A stretch of 64,000 nt of DNA from Syncephalis fuscata (GCA_025786725.1 JAHLTZ010000002.1:558001-622000); one strand, 5' to 3'; positions 37,330-48,939 are shown, counted from the first letter of the stretch. The notes: generated from the sequence alone by a model not told the origin. Made by a program: numbers and translations.

Positions 37330-37620
37330 GAAAATAATTTACTAGCTATTGTGTAATTTGATGATCAAATAACTACATTTAATAACATATATGCTTAATC
37401 ACTTCAACGCTCTTAATTGCCACTCCCTACTGTATATTTTTTAACTCTATAATATTTATGGTCTAATAAGTACATGTTAGCTATTGCAATTATTCTTTTG
37501 GTTTTAGAGCTATTATTAATAAATTTCAACTTATTTATTTAACAAACTATGTGTATTTGTAACCTATAATAATATGTTTTTAATATAAAAATGGTATTAG
37601 AAACTAATTCATTGCTATTA
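37330..37620. repeat. Diverged dispersed repeat copy
   Basis: Sits between the DPH7 stop and the glycosyltransferase B stop. Blocks TTGATGATCAAATAAC, GTCTAATAAGTAC and CTTTTGGTTTTAGAGCT correspond in order to parts of the element at 48.9-49.9 kb. Confidence 0.55.
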
Positions 37621-37640
37621 ATCGTGATAGAAGATTAAAA

Positions 37641-37993
37641 ATGGATAATTTTATTACTAAATATGTTAATATTAATAAGGAATTAGCACTGTTGCTTTAT
37701 TCAGTGTGTGCTTTATACGATAAATGTTTAGCTTGAGGTGTAATATTGCTTTGCTTTGTTGTAAACATACGACGACAGCCGTAGTATAAAAACATGACTA
37801 TTGCCGATGAAACAAGTACAATAAATAGCCATATGTCTGCATTGTTGGCGCGCCACCATGCCATACGTTCACTGGCAGGTTCTAATAACTGGAGGGTGCC
37901 TGGTATAGCGGCCATTTCAACCATATCGGCTGCCATTGGTACACGTCGACTAGCCAATACAGCCATTTTATTTAGGCGCTGCATTGCTAGCTG
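37641..37993 (-). repeat. Near-identical tract shared with glycosyltransferase copy A
   Basis: Inverted partner of 13941-14293, including about 55 bp beyond the stop codon. Confidence 0.85.
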
Positions 37994-39404
37994 AGCTTGC
38001 AGCCCATTGTTACCATGCAGCAACTGATCCAATTTATCTACAATATTATCCACAGTAGCATCTGCCCAAAGCAGTCTTTCACCGGCACCAAGATGCTTTA
38101 AACGCAAGGCATTCCAAGGCTGATCAGCAAATCCAGGTATACAAAGCACTAAAGTATTGGTTATCATAGCGTCATGTACAGATGTGAGACCGCAATGAGA
38201 AATGGTTCCACGAACGGAAGGATGCTCGAGTACTGCACGTTGCGGAGCACGCTGCATAATTCTTATAAATGGATGGTTTCCATTAAGCATGTCATCTAAA
38301 CGATGCTCTTTTGTATTAGAAGAATCTAGTAAATGCGAGTTAACGTATCCTGTTTGACTACAGTGTACTGACTGCGATAGATTATTAGTATTTGTTAACA
38401 TTAAGCCAAAAATTACACCATCTATCACGCCTTTCTCATAAGCCAAACTAAATGCACATATCAATAATTTGTAATGCGAATCAGGCAATACTGTAATGCT
38501 GCCAAATCCCGTGTATATAATATTTGATCGCTTCTCAATAAATTTTTCTAAATCTGAAGATAGTGGATCATAAACGCTATTTAGCAATGGACCAGCATAG
38601 AACATAGTTGGTGGTAATGGACGGGGTGGCTATATATTGAAATTAGTATTACTTGATTAAGAATTTGAAGATTTACCTCGAATCCCTCAATTGTAAAGAT
38701 AATAACCAATCCAGATGCGTATCGTCCTGTAAAGTCAGTATACAGCTCGATTCCATTTTGTTTTAAAATTGCCTGTTGATAATTCAAACCTCCCCACAAG
38801 TGTATCATGGTTCGAATTGGTTCGTAAACAGCATTAGAAAAGCGCTCCCAAAAAGTGGCATGCTCCATGGTAGCACCAATTGTTCCGGGAGTATATGGCA
38901 AATATGAGGGTGTATCGAATACTATTTAGCCACGTTAGATATTATCTATTAATGGACAAAGCATTTACCTCCAATATCTGCACCAGTAACTGTCACGGCA
39001 AATGGCACATTTGCTTCATACGCAGCATCAATACACGCAAGCGTGAAAAAATCGCAAATAGCTATATCAACATTATTTAATAAAAGCTTACGAAACATCT
39101 TTAGTTCAATTGAATAGTTTGAATACAGGATGTGTAATAGTCTAGCTTTCTGTTCAACAGCATCAAAGTTGGAAGCATCTTCTAATATGTCTTTAAGCTT
39201 TGGAGTCCGCTCCACCATTGGTGCTCCATAGTCAACGTAAGTTACATTTGGATGTTGCAAAGTATCTTGCGGCAAATTTGTAACAAATGTAATACGGTGT
39301 GAACGTTTTACTAATTCACGACATATCTCAAGTACTGGTGTTATATGGCCTTGACTACTATAAATAGATGCGGCCAGTATATGTAGGCTTTGTGTATCAC
39401 TCAT
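37697..39404 (-). CDS. UDP-glycosyltransferase (GT1), copy B, intact
   Basis: Exons 38969-39404, 38677-38921 and 37697-38629 give 537 residues in one open frame. The N-terminal acceptor domain begins SDTQSLHILAASIYSSQGH, with HITPVLEICRELVKR typical of GT-B glycosyltransferases. The C-terminal donor domain has IIYTGFGSI, SHCGLTSVHDAMI and PGFADQPWNALRLKHLGAG (the UGT signature), then a membrane span and a short basic cytosolic tail. This topology matches ER or Golgi UGTs. Unlike copy A, no signal peptide is encoded after the ATG at 39404; a hydrophobic stretch lies just upstream in the same frame but has no ATG before an in-frame TAA, so a lost start or an unseen first exon is possible. Confidence 0.9.
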
Positions 39405-40603
39405 GGTGAATAATAAAAACAGTGTTACTACAATAAATAAACCGCGAAAATGATGAATTTTGATAAGAATTGCGCTGCAGTTTTACTAGCGCTATTTATT
39501 GTTCTTTAGAACAAAGAAATAATAATAGCCTTTGCTCAACGCTCATTTGATTTTTTATGAAAATTCAATGCATGGCATCATGGAGCTGCATATATTGGCA
39601 TAAACAAGTATTTTTATTTTCTAAGTCGTTGCTGCATATTTATATTTCGATACTTTTATTCGTTCCAATGAAACACAGTAGTTTGTGTTAATAGTGAATT
39701 TACTACTATTATTGTCAATTTACAAAATATATATCATTTGGCTATTTTTACTATTTACAAGAAATAGTACTAAATGATTCTTAGTATTTCCTTCTGAATA
39801 TACAGATAACTACTGTATAATTAATTACTTTTATTACTAGAATAAACAACAATTACTTTCATATTCTTTCATAAATTAAGCGTTTATTAATGTTACTATA
39901 TTTCTACGGTAGTATTATAACTTTATTCTACTTTGACTCTCACATTTGACGTCCTTAAGCAAAATTTGTTCCAATTGAAGTCAATTGTAACAAAATGGCT
40001 ATAAAATGACAACTGTTACTGCTGCTATGCATAACAAAATACAACTATAATGCTTTCATTTGATTACTTTAAAATCCACAAGGCCGATCATTATTGCTGT
40101 TGACCATGCGTAGAAAGTTTGATCGAATATTAATAAAAGCCATTGATCGCGATTCCATATCGCTCCCCAGCTGTTATTGTTGTTACTGCATACAATGTGG
40201 TTTTTTGTGTCTGAATGGACTCTTCTATTTTTCAATCTTCTACTGTTGCATTTGGGCATATTTACGATGTAAAATACCCGTCTATGGTGACAAAAAGGTA
40301 GAATGACTAGCGTTTCTGATGTTCACCATTCTCTTGAGTATACTTGGTATCAACTTGGTAGGCGTAGTTTATTTGCCAACCATTGATAAAGCAAATGGCC
40401 TCCAACATATGCAATAATGATAGGTTAAGTGTCTTCGCCAGGAAGATCTTGTGACGACGGTTGTAACCAGAATATACGGCATGCTGTTGAGGCTACTTGA
40501 ACAGGTGTTGATGTAAAATAAGAGAAATAAAGACTAGGATTGAATAGTGTTTTTTATTAATGTCTGATCATCTCTTTTAAACGTCACCACTTTGCTCTCA
40601 ACT
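39405..40603. other. Intergenic region, AT-rich with one repeat
   Basis: About 1.2 kb between divergent genes (copy B and NIT2). Contains the repeat at 39930-40075. A short Cys-rich ORF near 40106-40303 is not convincing. Confidence 0.5.
39930..40075 (-). repeat. Dispersed repeat shared with 29636-29755
   Basis: Inverted relative to its partner; includes TTTGTTCCAATTGAAGT and CTATAATGCTTTCATTTGA blocks. Confidence 0.7.
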
Positions 40604-41964
40604 ATGGCAAATCCACTATTGCGACCATTCCGTCTTGCGCTTGTTCAGCTTGCTGTCACCTCGCATAAAACAGTTAATATTACTCAGGCACGCGCTCGTG
40701 TCTTTGAAGCTGCACGTAACGGTGCAAAAGTGGTGTGCTTACCTGAATGCTTTAACTGTCCATACGGAACACAACATTTCGGTGACTACGCGGAATCTAT
40801 CCCTGGAGAAACGTCGCAGGCCCTAAGTGACATTGCCAAAGTTGGTGTATAATATAAGCCAAACATACACGATTGCTGACTTGTAATAGGAAACTAACGT
40901 TTATCTGATAGGCGGTACTGCTGACAGCGCGATATTTCATGCCAATCACTAACATATTTTCTTTAGGCTCTATTCCAGAGCGTGACAGCACCGGCCACCT
41001 GTTCAACACTTCGGTTGTACATGGACCCGATGGTGTGTTTATCTTAGTGTTTGCTTAATTAGTATTAAATCAGTATACTAGGAAACCGGTTGGCCGTGCA
41101 TCGTAAAGTTCATCTTTTCGATATTGATGTACCCGGCAAAATAAGATTCCAGGCAAGTACTGTTATGATAAATAAATTAACTATACAGCTAACGTCAACA
41201 TATTCAGGAAAGTGAAGTGCTTAGTCCCGGTAACAGTGTCACTACATTTGATACTGGTAGGTGCCAATAAATAAAATAGCCCATTGTTTACTATCTCGAA
41301 GTAGAATACGGCAGAATAGGATTAGGAATTTGCTATGATATTCGATTTCCAGAGTTGGCTATGATTGCTGCACGTAAAGGTAGTTAATAAGGCTATGTCA
41401 TTTTTAGCATTAATAAATGGTATAGGTTGCATGGCAATGATATATCCTGGCGCTTTCAATAGGACAACGGGACCATTACACTGGGAGCTGCTGCAGCGTG
41501 CTCGGCAAGTATTCTGCGTTATACTAATCACATAGCTGCTAACCAGACTGCAACTGTAATTAGTGCCGTTGATAATCAGGTAATTAAGCTAATAATAACT
41601 TTCAAGTTTAGCGCTGACCAGTAATAAAGATTTATGTTGCAGCTTGCTCGCCTGCACGGGATGAGAATGCCGGTTATGTAGCTTGGGGACATTCAACTGT
41701 CGTGGATCCTAAGTAAGAAAATGTTTTTTAATATAAACGTGTAACTAATTAAATGTTAAGCGGCATTGTTGTTGCCACTACCGAGCATAACGAGGCCATC
41801 GTCTATGCTGACCTCAGTAAGTGAACATGCTAAGCATTACTGGGTTGCTCATTATGGAACAAATAGATCCTGAAGCAGTGCAAATAGTCCGTGATTCGAT
41901 TCCTGTTACGCAGCAGCGTCGGTTTGATGTGTATCCCAATGTTGCTGAAGGAATTGAACAATAG
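40604..41964 (+). CDS. NIT2: Omega-amidase / nitrilase-superfamily Nit2
   Basis: Hydrolyses alpha-ketoglutaramate and alpha-ketosuccinamate in the glutamine transaminase salvage route. Eleven exons: 40604-40840, 40890-40914, 40967-41032, 41082-41152, 41208-41256, 41305-41379, 41426-41504, 41564-41579, 41630-41712, 41761-41816 and 41867-41964; 284 residues with no frame break. The nitrilase catalytic residues are visible: Glu48 in [11 protein letters not shown], Lys118 in [10 protein letters not shown], and Cys159 in [32 protein letters not shown] and [12 protein letters not shown] complete the Nit2 pattern. Introns 4 (41153-41207) and 7 (41505-41563) start with GCAAGT. One exon is only 16 nt. 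Confidence 0.95.
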
Positions 41965-42307
41965 AATTAGCTGTGGCCAGCTAACAGTAAATAAAACTAG
42001 AGTTTCTAGTCAGAACAAAAGCAATTGTTTCTATTGAAAGATGCGCACAGATTCAGCATAGTTAATGCATGTTTATTCAATGTAATGATGGCGCGATGTA
42101 GGGGCCAGAACCTGATGAGACATGAATAAAACTATTCAAGGGGCCATCAATATTGTTTGCTGTATATCTGCAGGGGCTATAGTGCTCATTTTGGCCAGGA
42201 GTTTGTGCCTGCATTGTTTTTGTGAATATTTAAACCGCCTAAACTAGTGTCTAATTTACCGTGTATTACTCGTCATTTTTACATCGATTATCTAAGCTAT
42301 ATTTGCA
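41965..42307. promoter_or_regulatory. Intergenic gap before secreted protein 1
   Basis: 343 bp with NIT2 3' flank (AATAAA-like at 41990) and the promoter of the secreted-protein gene; an AATATTTAAA stretch near 42226 might serve as a TATA-like element. Confidence 0.4.
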
Positions 42308-42815
42308 ATGTACTCACTTAAAGCTATCATCGCCATCGTTGCTATGGCATCTCTAGCCATAACTGTGGACTCTGTGCCAGTGCCACAACTGCCATCGTTA
42401 AGCAGTCTCAATCTTGGAGGATCTAACAACAGCAACAACAGCGGACTTAACGGCCTGCCATTAGGCCAGGTTTCGGGACTTGTGAGCGGACTACTAGGCA
42501 AAAAAGATGTTGCATCCAATGGCCAACCACGTCGTATTGCAGCCAATAGATCCCAATCGGTGCCGCAAGTCAATCAGATGGCAGGTAAAGTACGTAATCG
42601 ATATAGCTGATAAAATTGCTATGTAATATACGTCTTTGGCTAATTAAAACTAAAAACTGTTAGATGCCAGAGAGCAACAAGGCACGCCGAATGAAGCTAG
42701 TAGTAAGCAAGGCTTAAAACCGGTAGACGCTAATACATTAGCAACGTTTGCTGCTTTAAATGCCATTCAAAATCGTCCGCACTGCAGCCACCAAATACGC
42801 TTCTTACTGGTTTAA
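42308..42815 (+). CDS. Small secreted protein 1
   Basis: Exons 42308-42584 and 42664-42815 give 142 residues. The N terminus is a clear signal peptide (MYSLKAIIAIVAMASLAITV), followed by VPVPQLPSLSSLNLGG, an Asn/Ser/Gly linker, and a GLVSGLLGKK segment. The second exon encodes a polar tail ending with one Cys. No known domain recognised. It opens a run of three co-directional genes for secreted low-complexity proteins. Confidence 0.65.
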
Positions 42816-43392
42816 CTCATTAAATAAATTGTAGTTACTATAATATATAAAATTGTAATGCTCTCTTGTAATAATAATGGTAGTAATGATAACAGTACAT
42901 AACTTATAATAATTGTTTATTATAATTAATATTATAAAAATAAATATATTCCTGCTTAAACGATTCAATGTTTATAAATATGCTTGATTAGTACGTGGTG
43001 AAAATGCACAATAATCTAACAGAGTAGATATACTGAAACAACGATATATCGTAAAGATAAATTGCTATTTGGTTTATTCAATTGTATTAAGGGATTATGT
43101 CTGTGCCCCCTTGTAGATTCACTATTATCTAGGGGCTTACTGGGGCCAATAATTTATAGTACAGGAGCAACTAAGTTTGCTGCATGCGTCTGGCTGTTTA
43201 TTTGAATCGACGGCAAAAAGGATACGTGCATAAGGGGTGTTTTAAGGAGAGCTATGCGTAATTAGTATTTGAGAACTTTTAGGCATATAAACGGTGGCTA
43301 TCTGTATTCTTAGCAGCTAATTAATGTTAGTCAATTGTCTACAAATACAATAACTTAGCTATTTATCATCAGATTATTATTCTATATTTACA
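42816..43392. promoter_or_regulatory. Promoter region of secreted protein 2
   Basis: 577 bp without a gene. CATATAAAC at 43284-43292, about 100 bp before the ATG, is a plausible TATA box. Confidence 0.45.
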
Positions 43393-44268
43393 ATGAAGGC
43401 GTCAATTGCTGCTGCTTTATTTCTTGCATCGACTGCATATGCAGCGCCACTACTTACTGGCAACCTTTTAAATGCCGACCGAACTGATCGGGGCCTAGTA
43501 GGCAGTTTGAATCGTGTTGGTAGAATTCTTACCGGTTCTCGCTACACACCACAAGCATGGAACTTGCCGGAGCGTCAAGCAAGCGTCAAGCAAGCTGAGC
43601 AACCAAAAGAGGCCACTGGTCTTGCTCGTGATTTTGAACAACTTAAACAAATTGAAACACTTCAAGAGCTTAGCGAGAAGCGTGCCAAGGAAGAAGCTTT
43701 CCCTGGAGCTCGTGCTTTGCCAAAAGAAAAGTTTGAACCATACCCAAGCGCCAATGGGATAGTAGAACGTCTACTTCGTCGTGGTGACTATGGCAGCTAT
43801 GGCGATCATGATGATGAAGGTAACGATAGTGGTGACGACGAAGGTGAGGATGATTATGACAACAAAAAAGATTGCGACAATAACGGCGAAGAAGGCGAGA
43901 ATGATGATGATGATGAAGGACACAAGAGTTACAATGCCGGAGGTCACGGTAACGATGAAGGCGAAGATGACGATAACGATGATGGTCATGGTTCCAAAGG
44001 TTATAACGCTGGCGGCAATGAAGGAGAAGATGATTATGACGAAGGACACAAGAGCTACAATGCCGGTGGCCACGGTGGCGATGAAGGCGAGGATGATCAC
44101 GACAAAAAACACAAGAGTTACGATGCCGGTGGCCACGGCGGCCACAATGGTGAAGAAGGCGAAGATGACGACAACGATGACAGCCACAGTTGCTCATATG
44201 GCAAAGTCTGGAAGCATGGTAAATGTGTCAAGCCAGGCAAAGGACACAAAACATACCGTGCTTATTAG
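43393..44268 (+). CDS. Secreted acidic Gly/Asp-rich repeat protein 2
   Basis: Intronless, 291 residues. A signal peptide (KASIAAALFLASTAYA) is followed by a Leu/Arg/Lys-rich segment of about 120 residues ending in the dibasic site LLRRGDYG, which could be cut by a Kex2-like protease. After that come long acidic stretches punctuated by HKSYNAGGHG-type repeats (about four, e.g. KSYNAGG, KGYNAGG, KSYDAGG), then a short basic tail with two cysteines (CSYGKVWKHGKC). No known enzyme domain. The repeat unit reappears in the neighbouring large gene. A structural, cell-surface or cation-binding role is a guess. Confidence 0.8.
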   Translation: MKASIAAALFLASTAYAAPLLTGNLLNADRTDRGLVGSLNRVGRILTGSRYTPQAWNLPERQASVKQAEQPKEATGLARDFEQLKQIETLQELSEKRAKEEAFPGARALPKEKFEPYPSANGIVERLLRRGDYGSYGDHDDEGNDSGDDEGEDDYDNKKDCDNNGEEGENDDDDEGHKSYNAGGHGNDEGEDDDNDDGHGSKGYNAGGNEGEDDYDEGHKSYNAGGHGGDEGEDDHDKKHKSYDAGGHGGHNGEEGEDDDNDDSHSCSYGKVWKHGKCVKPGKGHKTYRAY

Positions 44269-45267
44269 GCAATAGGACTATGGTCATTCCGTCCATAAAT
44301 ATACGGCTACGGATTTACTATATGTTGATTGATTGATTTTTATACTAAAATTTACACTTTATAAAGTTTTAAATTACAAATTACTTGTTTTGGCAGTTAT
44401 ATCAAAATGTGTTTATTGTAAAATCATATTGCACTTTATTAAATGTATTACCTGATTAATTTCCTTTTTAGTAAATTGTCAATAAGTGATTACAAAATGC
44501 ACACACTTTGTGCTGCGGTCGCACACAATTATTATTCTATACTCCTTCTATTGATCCATGTGTTGTAGGTGTATATACAACTAGATATCGGCTAGTACAG
44601 GGGCGTGTTATTACTGTCGATTGCCTCCAGCCATATACGTAGTAGCGTGTGCAAAGGAGCAGCTTTGGCCAGTGCTAGTAAGTAGTAAAGGGGCTGCTTA
44701 CGTTGTCTTTACCCATTTACCCGTGCCATCGGCGAAGATATGCACTAGCCGTACTCCTGGCCTCCTTCCTTCGAGTACGTATACCAACTATCTCCTTAAA
44801 CAGCCAAAGTGGACTTGCCACGCCTTTCTTCCTTTCTATTTCCCCTTAATCACTGTGCTAGCCCCTGATAATTATAATGATAGCGCTACTGTCGCTTAGA
44901 GTATTCTGCCAATTACTGCAGGGTGGCTGTGCTTTTATTATATATGTTATATAGTCGAGATGGACACTGCCATTGACAATACTGGCCATTGCGTCTTACT
45001 CGGTCAACACTTACATTTTGCCACTTATTGGACCTACGGCTTGCATAGTTATCAATTGCCGCTTAGGTATTGCAAACGCTTTTCGTTTTATTCATTCATC
45101 AAGATACATTTGGGTAGGTAGCGTTTTTAAAGAGCAACTGCATTTCAACTGTGCATTGCTATTTTGTTCAAGTGTTATTTACGTATACTCAGTAGAATTT
45201 TCGTTAGTCTGTGGTATTCCACTCCTTATATCTTAAATTCAAATTATTACTCTTTATTTAGTTCAAA
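44269..45267. other. Intergenic region between secreted proteins 2 and 3
   Basis: About 1 kb with no supported gene; two ORFs of under 95 codons look like chance. Confidence 0.5.
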
Positions 45268-48200
45268 ATGAAAGCCACCATGCTACAGCTGGTGGCTGTT
45301 ACGCTCCTCGCATCGGGGGCGCTAACGGCACCTCTAGACGGCCCAGGCCATCATGGAACACATAGCAAAATGCCAGCTATGGGCCGTAATGGCCTAATGA
45401 AATCAAGCATCACATACAAAATCTGCCTCACTACAGTACATGTGCATGTTGCTGCCAAAGCTAAGATGCAGCCTGAGATGATGAGCACGCTGATGCGCCG
45501 TAGCTATGACAGTGGCTCTTATGGCAAACCAGCTAAATCTTATGGAGCCTACAATGCCGACAAGAAACATAAAAAATATAACGTAAAGCCATCTCATAAA
45601 AAGGCACCAGTAAAGCATCGCCATAATAAGCCACATCATGGCAATGGACATAAGCATACGCATCCTCATCCACACCCAGTTGGAGAAGGTGGCCATGAAG
45701 ATTGCGGTGGTCATCATGAAACCTCACCAGGCCATTCCTATACTCCAGTACCAGCGCCAGCTCCAAGCTATGAGCCAGTGGATGACCAGCAACCAGAAGC
45801 TGGTGACGACTCTGACTGCGAATCTGACTGCGAAAGTGGCTCAGACAACGAGGAATCACACAATGACACTGATGATTATTCTGAAGATGATTATGGTAGT
45901 GATGAAGATAACAGTGATGAAGAAAACAATAGCAACGATGAAGGTGATGAGGACTCTGATGAAGGCAGCAGCTATGGCAGTGACAATGATGCTGTCGATA
46001 ATACTGAAGGTGGCAATGGCGACAATGAATCCAACTATGATTCCGATAATAGCTGCCACCACCACAAAGATGATGAAAGCGAGCAAGAGGAAGACTACAA
46101 TCTTAACTGCTCAGAAGGTGAAATGGATTTCGAAGGCAACTGCATGCCCAACACGAACTATAAACCACCTACAGTTGTGAAATTCGTAGTTAATCCAGTG
46201 CCAGTTACTGATGTACAGTCACACATAACAGAATCAATTCCAGTGCAACAAAAAACTCAGGTAAATCGTTTATTCAGCCGCAGCCAGTTCAGCCACAGGT
46301 TGTAAATCCAATCCCCGAAACGAATCCGGTCCCAGTAGAGCAGCCACAGCTTGTCTCCATGCCAGCTCCAGTCCAGCCAGTAGTTAAAGACTTTCGCCCA
46401 GCTCCGGCTCAAAAGATTGCTACTACGCCATCTACTCCAGTAGACGTTGCACAAAAGTACCCGGTTATTAATACAAACGTGATTAAAACAAGCTACTCCA
46501 ACGATAATGACGATTGTGATGAAGAATCTGAGCGTAAGTGTGACACTAGATTATTTATTATTTATTAACAGCTATAATAGGGCCCGTGCCAAAGCCGGCT
46601 CCGGCTCCAACCTATCCGGCTCCAGCCCCAGCTCCACCATCATACGAAGGCGATAACGAAGAAGAAAAGGACGAATCATCAGACAATTGTGAAGATAACC
46701 ACGATCACGACACTCCAGCACCTACTCCGGCTCCGGCTCCTGTATATCCACCAGCCGGTTCATGTGAAGAATGCGAAGATGAGGATACTTCATCCTATCC
46801 GGCTCCGGCTCCGGCTCCAGCTCCTGGTGGCTATGATACTAATTCGGCCACCGTGCCAGTGCCTACCAAATACCTTGAACAAATGCCCAAACATGCTTCA
46901 AAGGTAGTTAATCGTCCAGATGTTGTACCAGTTTACGAAACAACAGAAACCGTAGTGCATACCAATGAATCACCATACAAATTTTCGCCTCAAGTGGATT
47001 CTTATGAAACGACGCCACACAACGTCAAGGAGGCAGCCTATGTTAAGCCGGTGGTAGATAGCTACAGACCATCAACTGATAGCCATGCTGAAAAAGATAG
47101 CTATGATATGCCACAGGAAGAAAGCTCATACCGCACTACGACGCCTTCAGTAAAGGAGTCGATGCCAATGCCAGAGTCTACCTGTGAAGGTCAAAACTGC
47201 TATAATAGCTTGCCGGCTGAAGACCAGTCACCCTATCATCCGGACTCTACCAAGCTAGTGACGGAGGAAAACAGCAAGGCGCACAACTCTGTTCCTTCTT
47301 CCTACAATGCTGAAAAGCCGCACTACTCGAAAGCAGCCGTAAAGCCATATGGCGGTGAAGGCGACAGCGATAAAAAGACGCCTGCTCCTTACGATGTCGA
47401 AAAGGAACAGCCATATCGCACATCGCCTTCAGCTCCATCCACCGGTGGCTATGGTGACGATGAATCCAATAACTCGGATAGCAAGCCAGCTCCGTCACAC
47501 AACAGCGGCAGTGACGACAACAATGAGAAACCATACAATAGCGGCAGTGGTAGCAATGACGATAAGCCATACAATGCTGGCAATGGCGACGAAGGTGAAA
47601 AGCCAAACGAAGAGTCGTCCTATAACACCTCTCCTAAGCCATCACCACCGTCCAATGAAGGAGAGAAGAACTGTGAAGATAACAACGGCGGCTCAGGTAC
47701 ACCATCCAAGCCCGGTAAGAGCTATGACAGTGGTGAAAAGCCGGACAAGACCTATTCAACTGGCGATGATAACGATAACGAGTCCGAAAATAACGGCAAT
47801 GATGATTATGAAAATAGCAAGTCTTATGATGCCGGCAACAATGAAGGTGAAGACCAAGATGAGAAGCCATCCAAGTCATATGATGCTGGCAACAATGAAG
47901 GTGAAGACCAAGATGAGAAGCCATCCAAGTCATATGATGCTGGCAACAATGAAGGTGAAGACCAAGATGAAAAGCCATCCAAGTCATATGATGCTGGCAA
48001 CAATGAAGGTGAAGACCAAGATGAGAAGCCATCCAAGTCATATGATGCTGGCAACAATGAAGGTGAAGACCAAGATGAGAAGCCATCCAAGTCATATGAT
48101 GCTGGCAACAATGAAGGTGAAGACCAAGATGAGAAGCCATCCAAGTCATATGGCGACTATGCAACTGGTAACGATGATAAAGAAAGCGACTCTGACGACA

Positions 48201-48676
48201 AACCGTATGACTATAATGATACGGATAAGAGTCCATCACACGGCCACAAGTCCTATAATGCTGGAAATGGCGACGAAGAAAGTGAGGACTCTGAGAAGTC
48301 TTACTACAATTCATCTAAACACGGCAGCGATGAAGGCGAAGATGATTATAATAATAGCAAACCACATCACAGCTCATCTGGCGGCGATGAAGATGAAGAA
48401 GGCGGCAAATCCTTCTATGATGGAGACAAATCATTTGGTGAGACTGAAGGCGAATATGGCGCGACAGATCCTTATCGCGATGCTTACGACTATAATGGCA
48501 CTGGTGGTACTCAAGATGCCAGTGACTTTTACGCACCGGGCGGTGGTGCCTTGGTTAAAGAAGATGACTTCTATGCACCATCTGGTGGCAAATACGGCAT
48601 GGAAGCCGAGCACACACCCGACTTTTACATGCCAAGTGGTGGCGAATCGATGCCATACGGCGACAACGACTACTAA
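45268..48676 (+). CDS. Large secreted acidic, Pro-Ala-rich repeat protein 3
   Basis: Model: 45268-46260, 46278-46533 and 46581-48676, about 1114 residues. The N terminus is a signal peptide (LQLVAVTLLASGALTA). Regions in order: a His/Lys-rich block with HPHPHP, an Asp/Glu/Ser-rich block, a Pro-rich block with PAPAPAP runs, Ser/Tyr-rich sequence, six exact-to-near-exact 18-residue repeats (SKSYDAGNNEGEDQDEKP), then more K-S-Y-N-A-G copies and a C-terminal set of DFYAPGG/DFYAPSGG motifs. The join at 46261-46277 is uncertain: either a 17-nt GT...AG intron or one missing base. It shares the KSY(N/D)AG unit with secreted protein 2 and is probably an extracellular structural or adhesive protein (inference). 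Confidence 0.75.
47816..48139 (+). repeat. 54-bp tandem repeat, six units
   Basis: Six in-frame 54-bp units encoding 18 residues each, nearly identical at the DNA level, so recently expanded. Confidence 0.95.
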
Positions 48677-48939
48677 GCCGCCTTTCTTTCAACTCAAACA
48701 ATATCAATCGGCCATATATTTCTTCAATAATTATACTTGAATTTCCATGGGCCAAAAAGATTATTGTTTTGTTGGTGCTTATTTTATTCTGATATATAAT
48801 CGCAAATAATAAACTATTCCTTAACAGCATTCGTAGCTACTATCCTATTAAAAGAATGTTTGCAACACCAAGACTTTAAATGTGTATTTAATTTTGTATA
48901 TTGAATAAATTGCTTTTTATTATTAACTCGTTATAATTT
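48677..48939. other. 3' flank of secreted protein 3
   Basis: AT-rich; polyadenylation-type AATAAA sequences near 48807 and 48903. No gene. Confidence 0.45.

Noticed and set aside
40106-40303. Cys-rich 65-codon ORF with a possible membrane span
   Set aside because: Short, no family resemblance, no neighbouring support; composition could arise from TG/TA-rich DNA.
43670-44197. Long minus-strand ORFs opposite secreted proteins 2 and 3 (also at 47247-48536)
   Set aside because: Mirror images of the biased repeat coding on the + strand; His/Arg or Ile/Val-only composition is an artefact.
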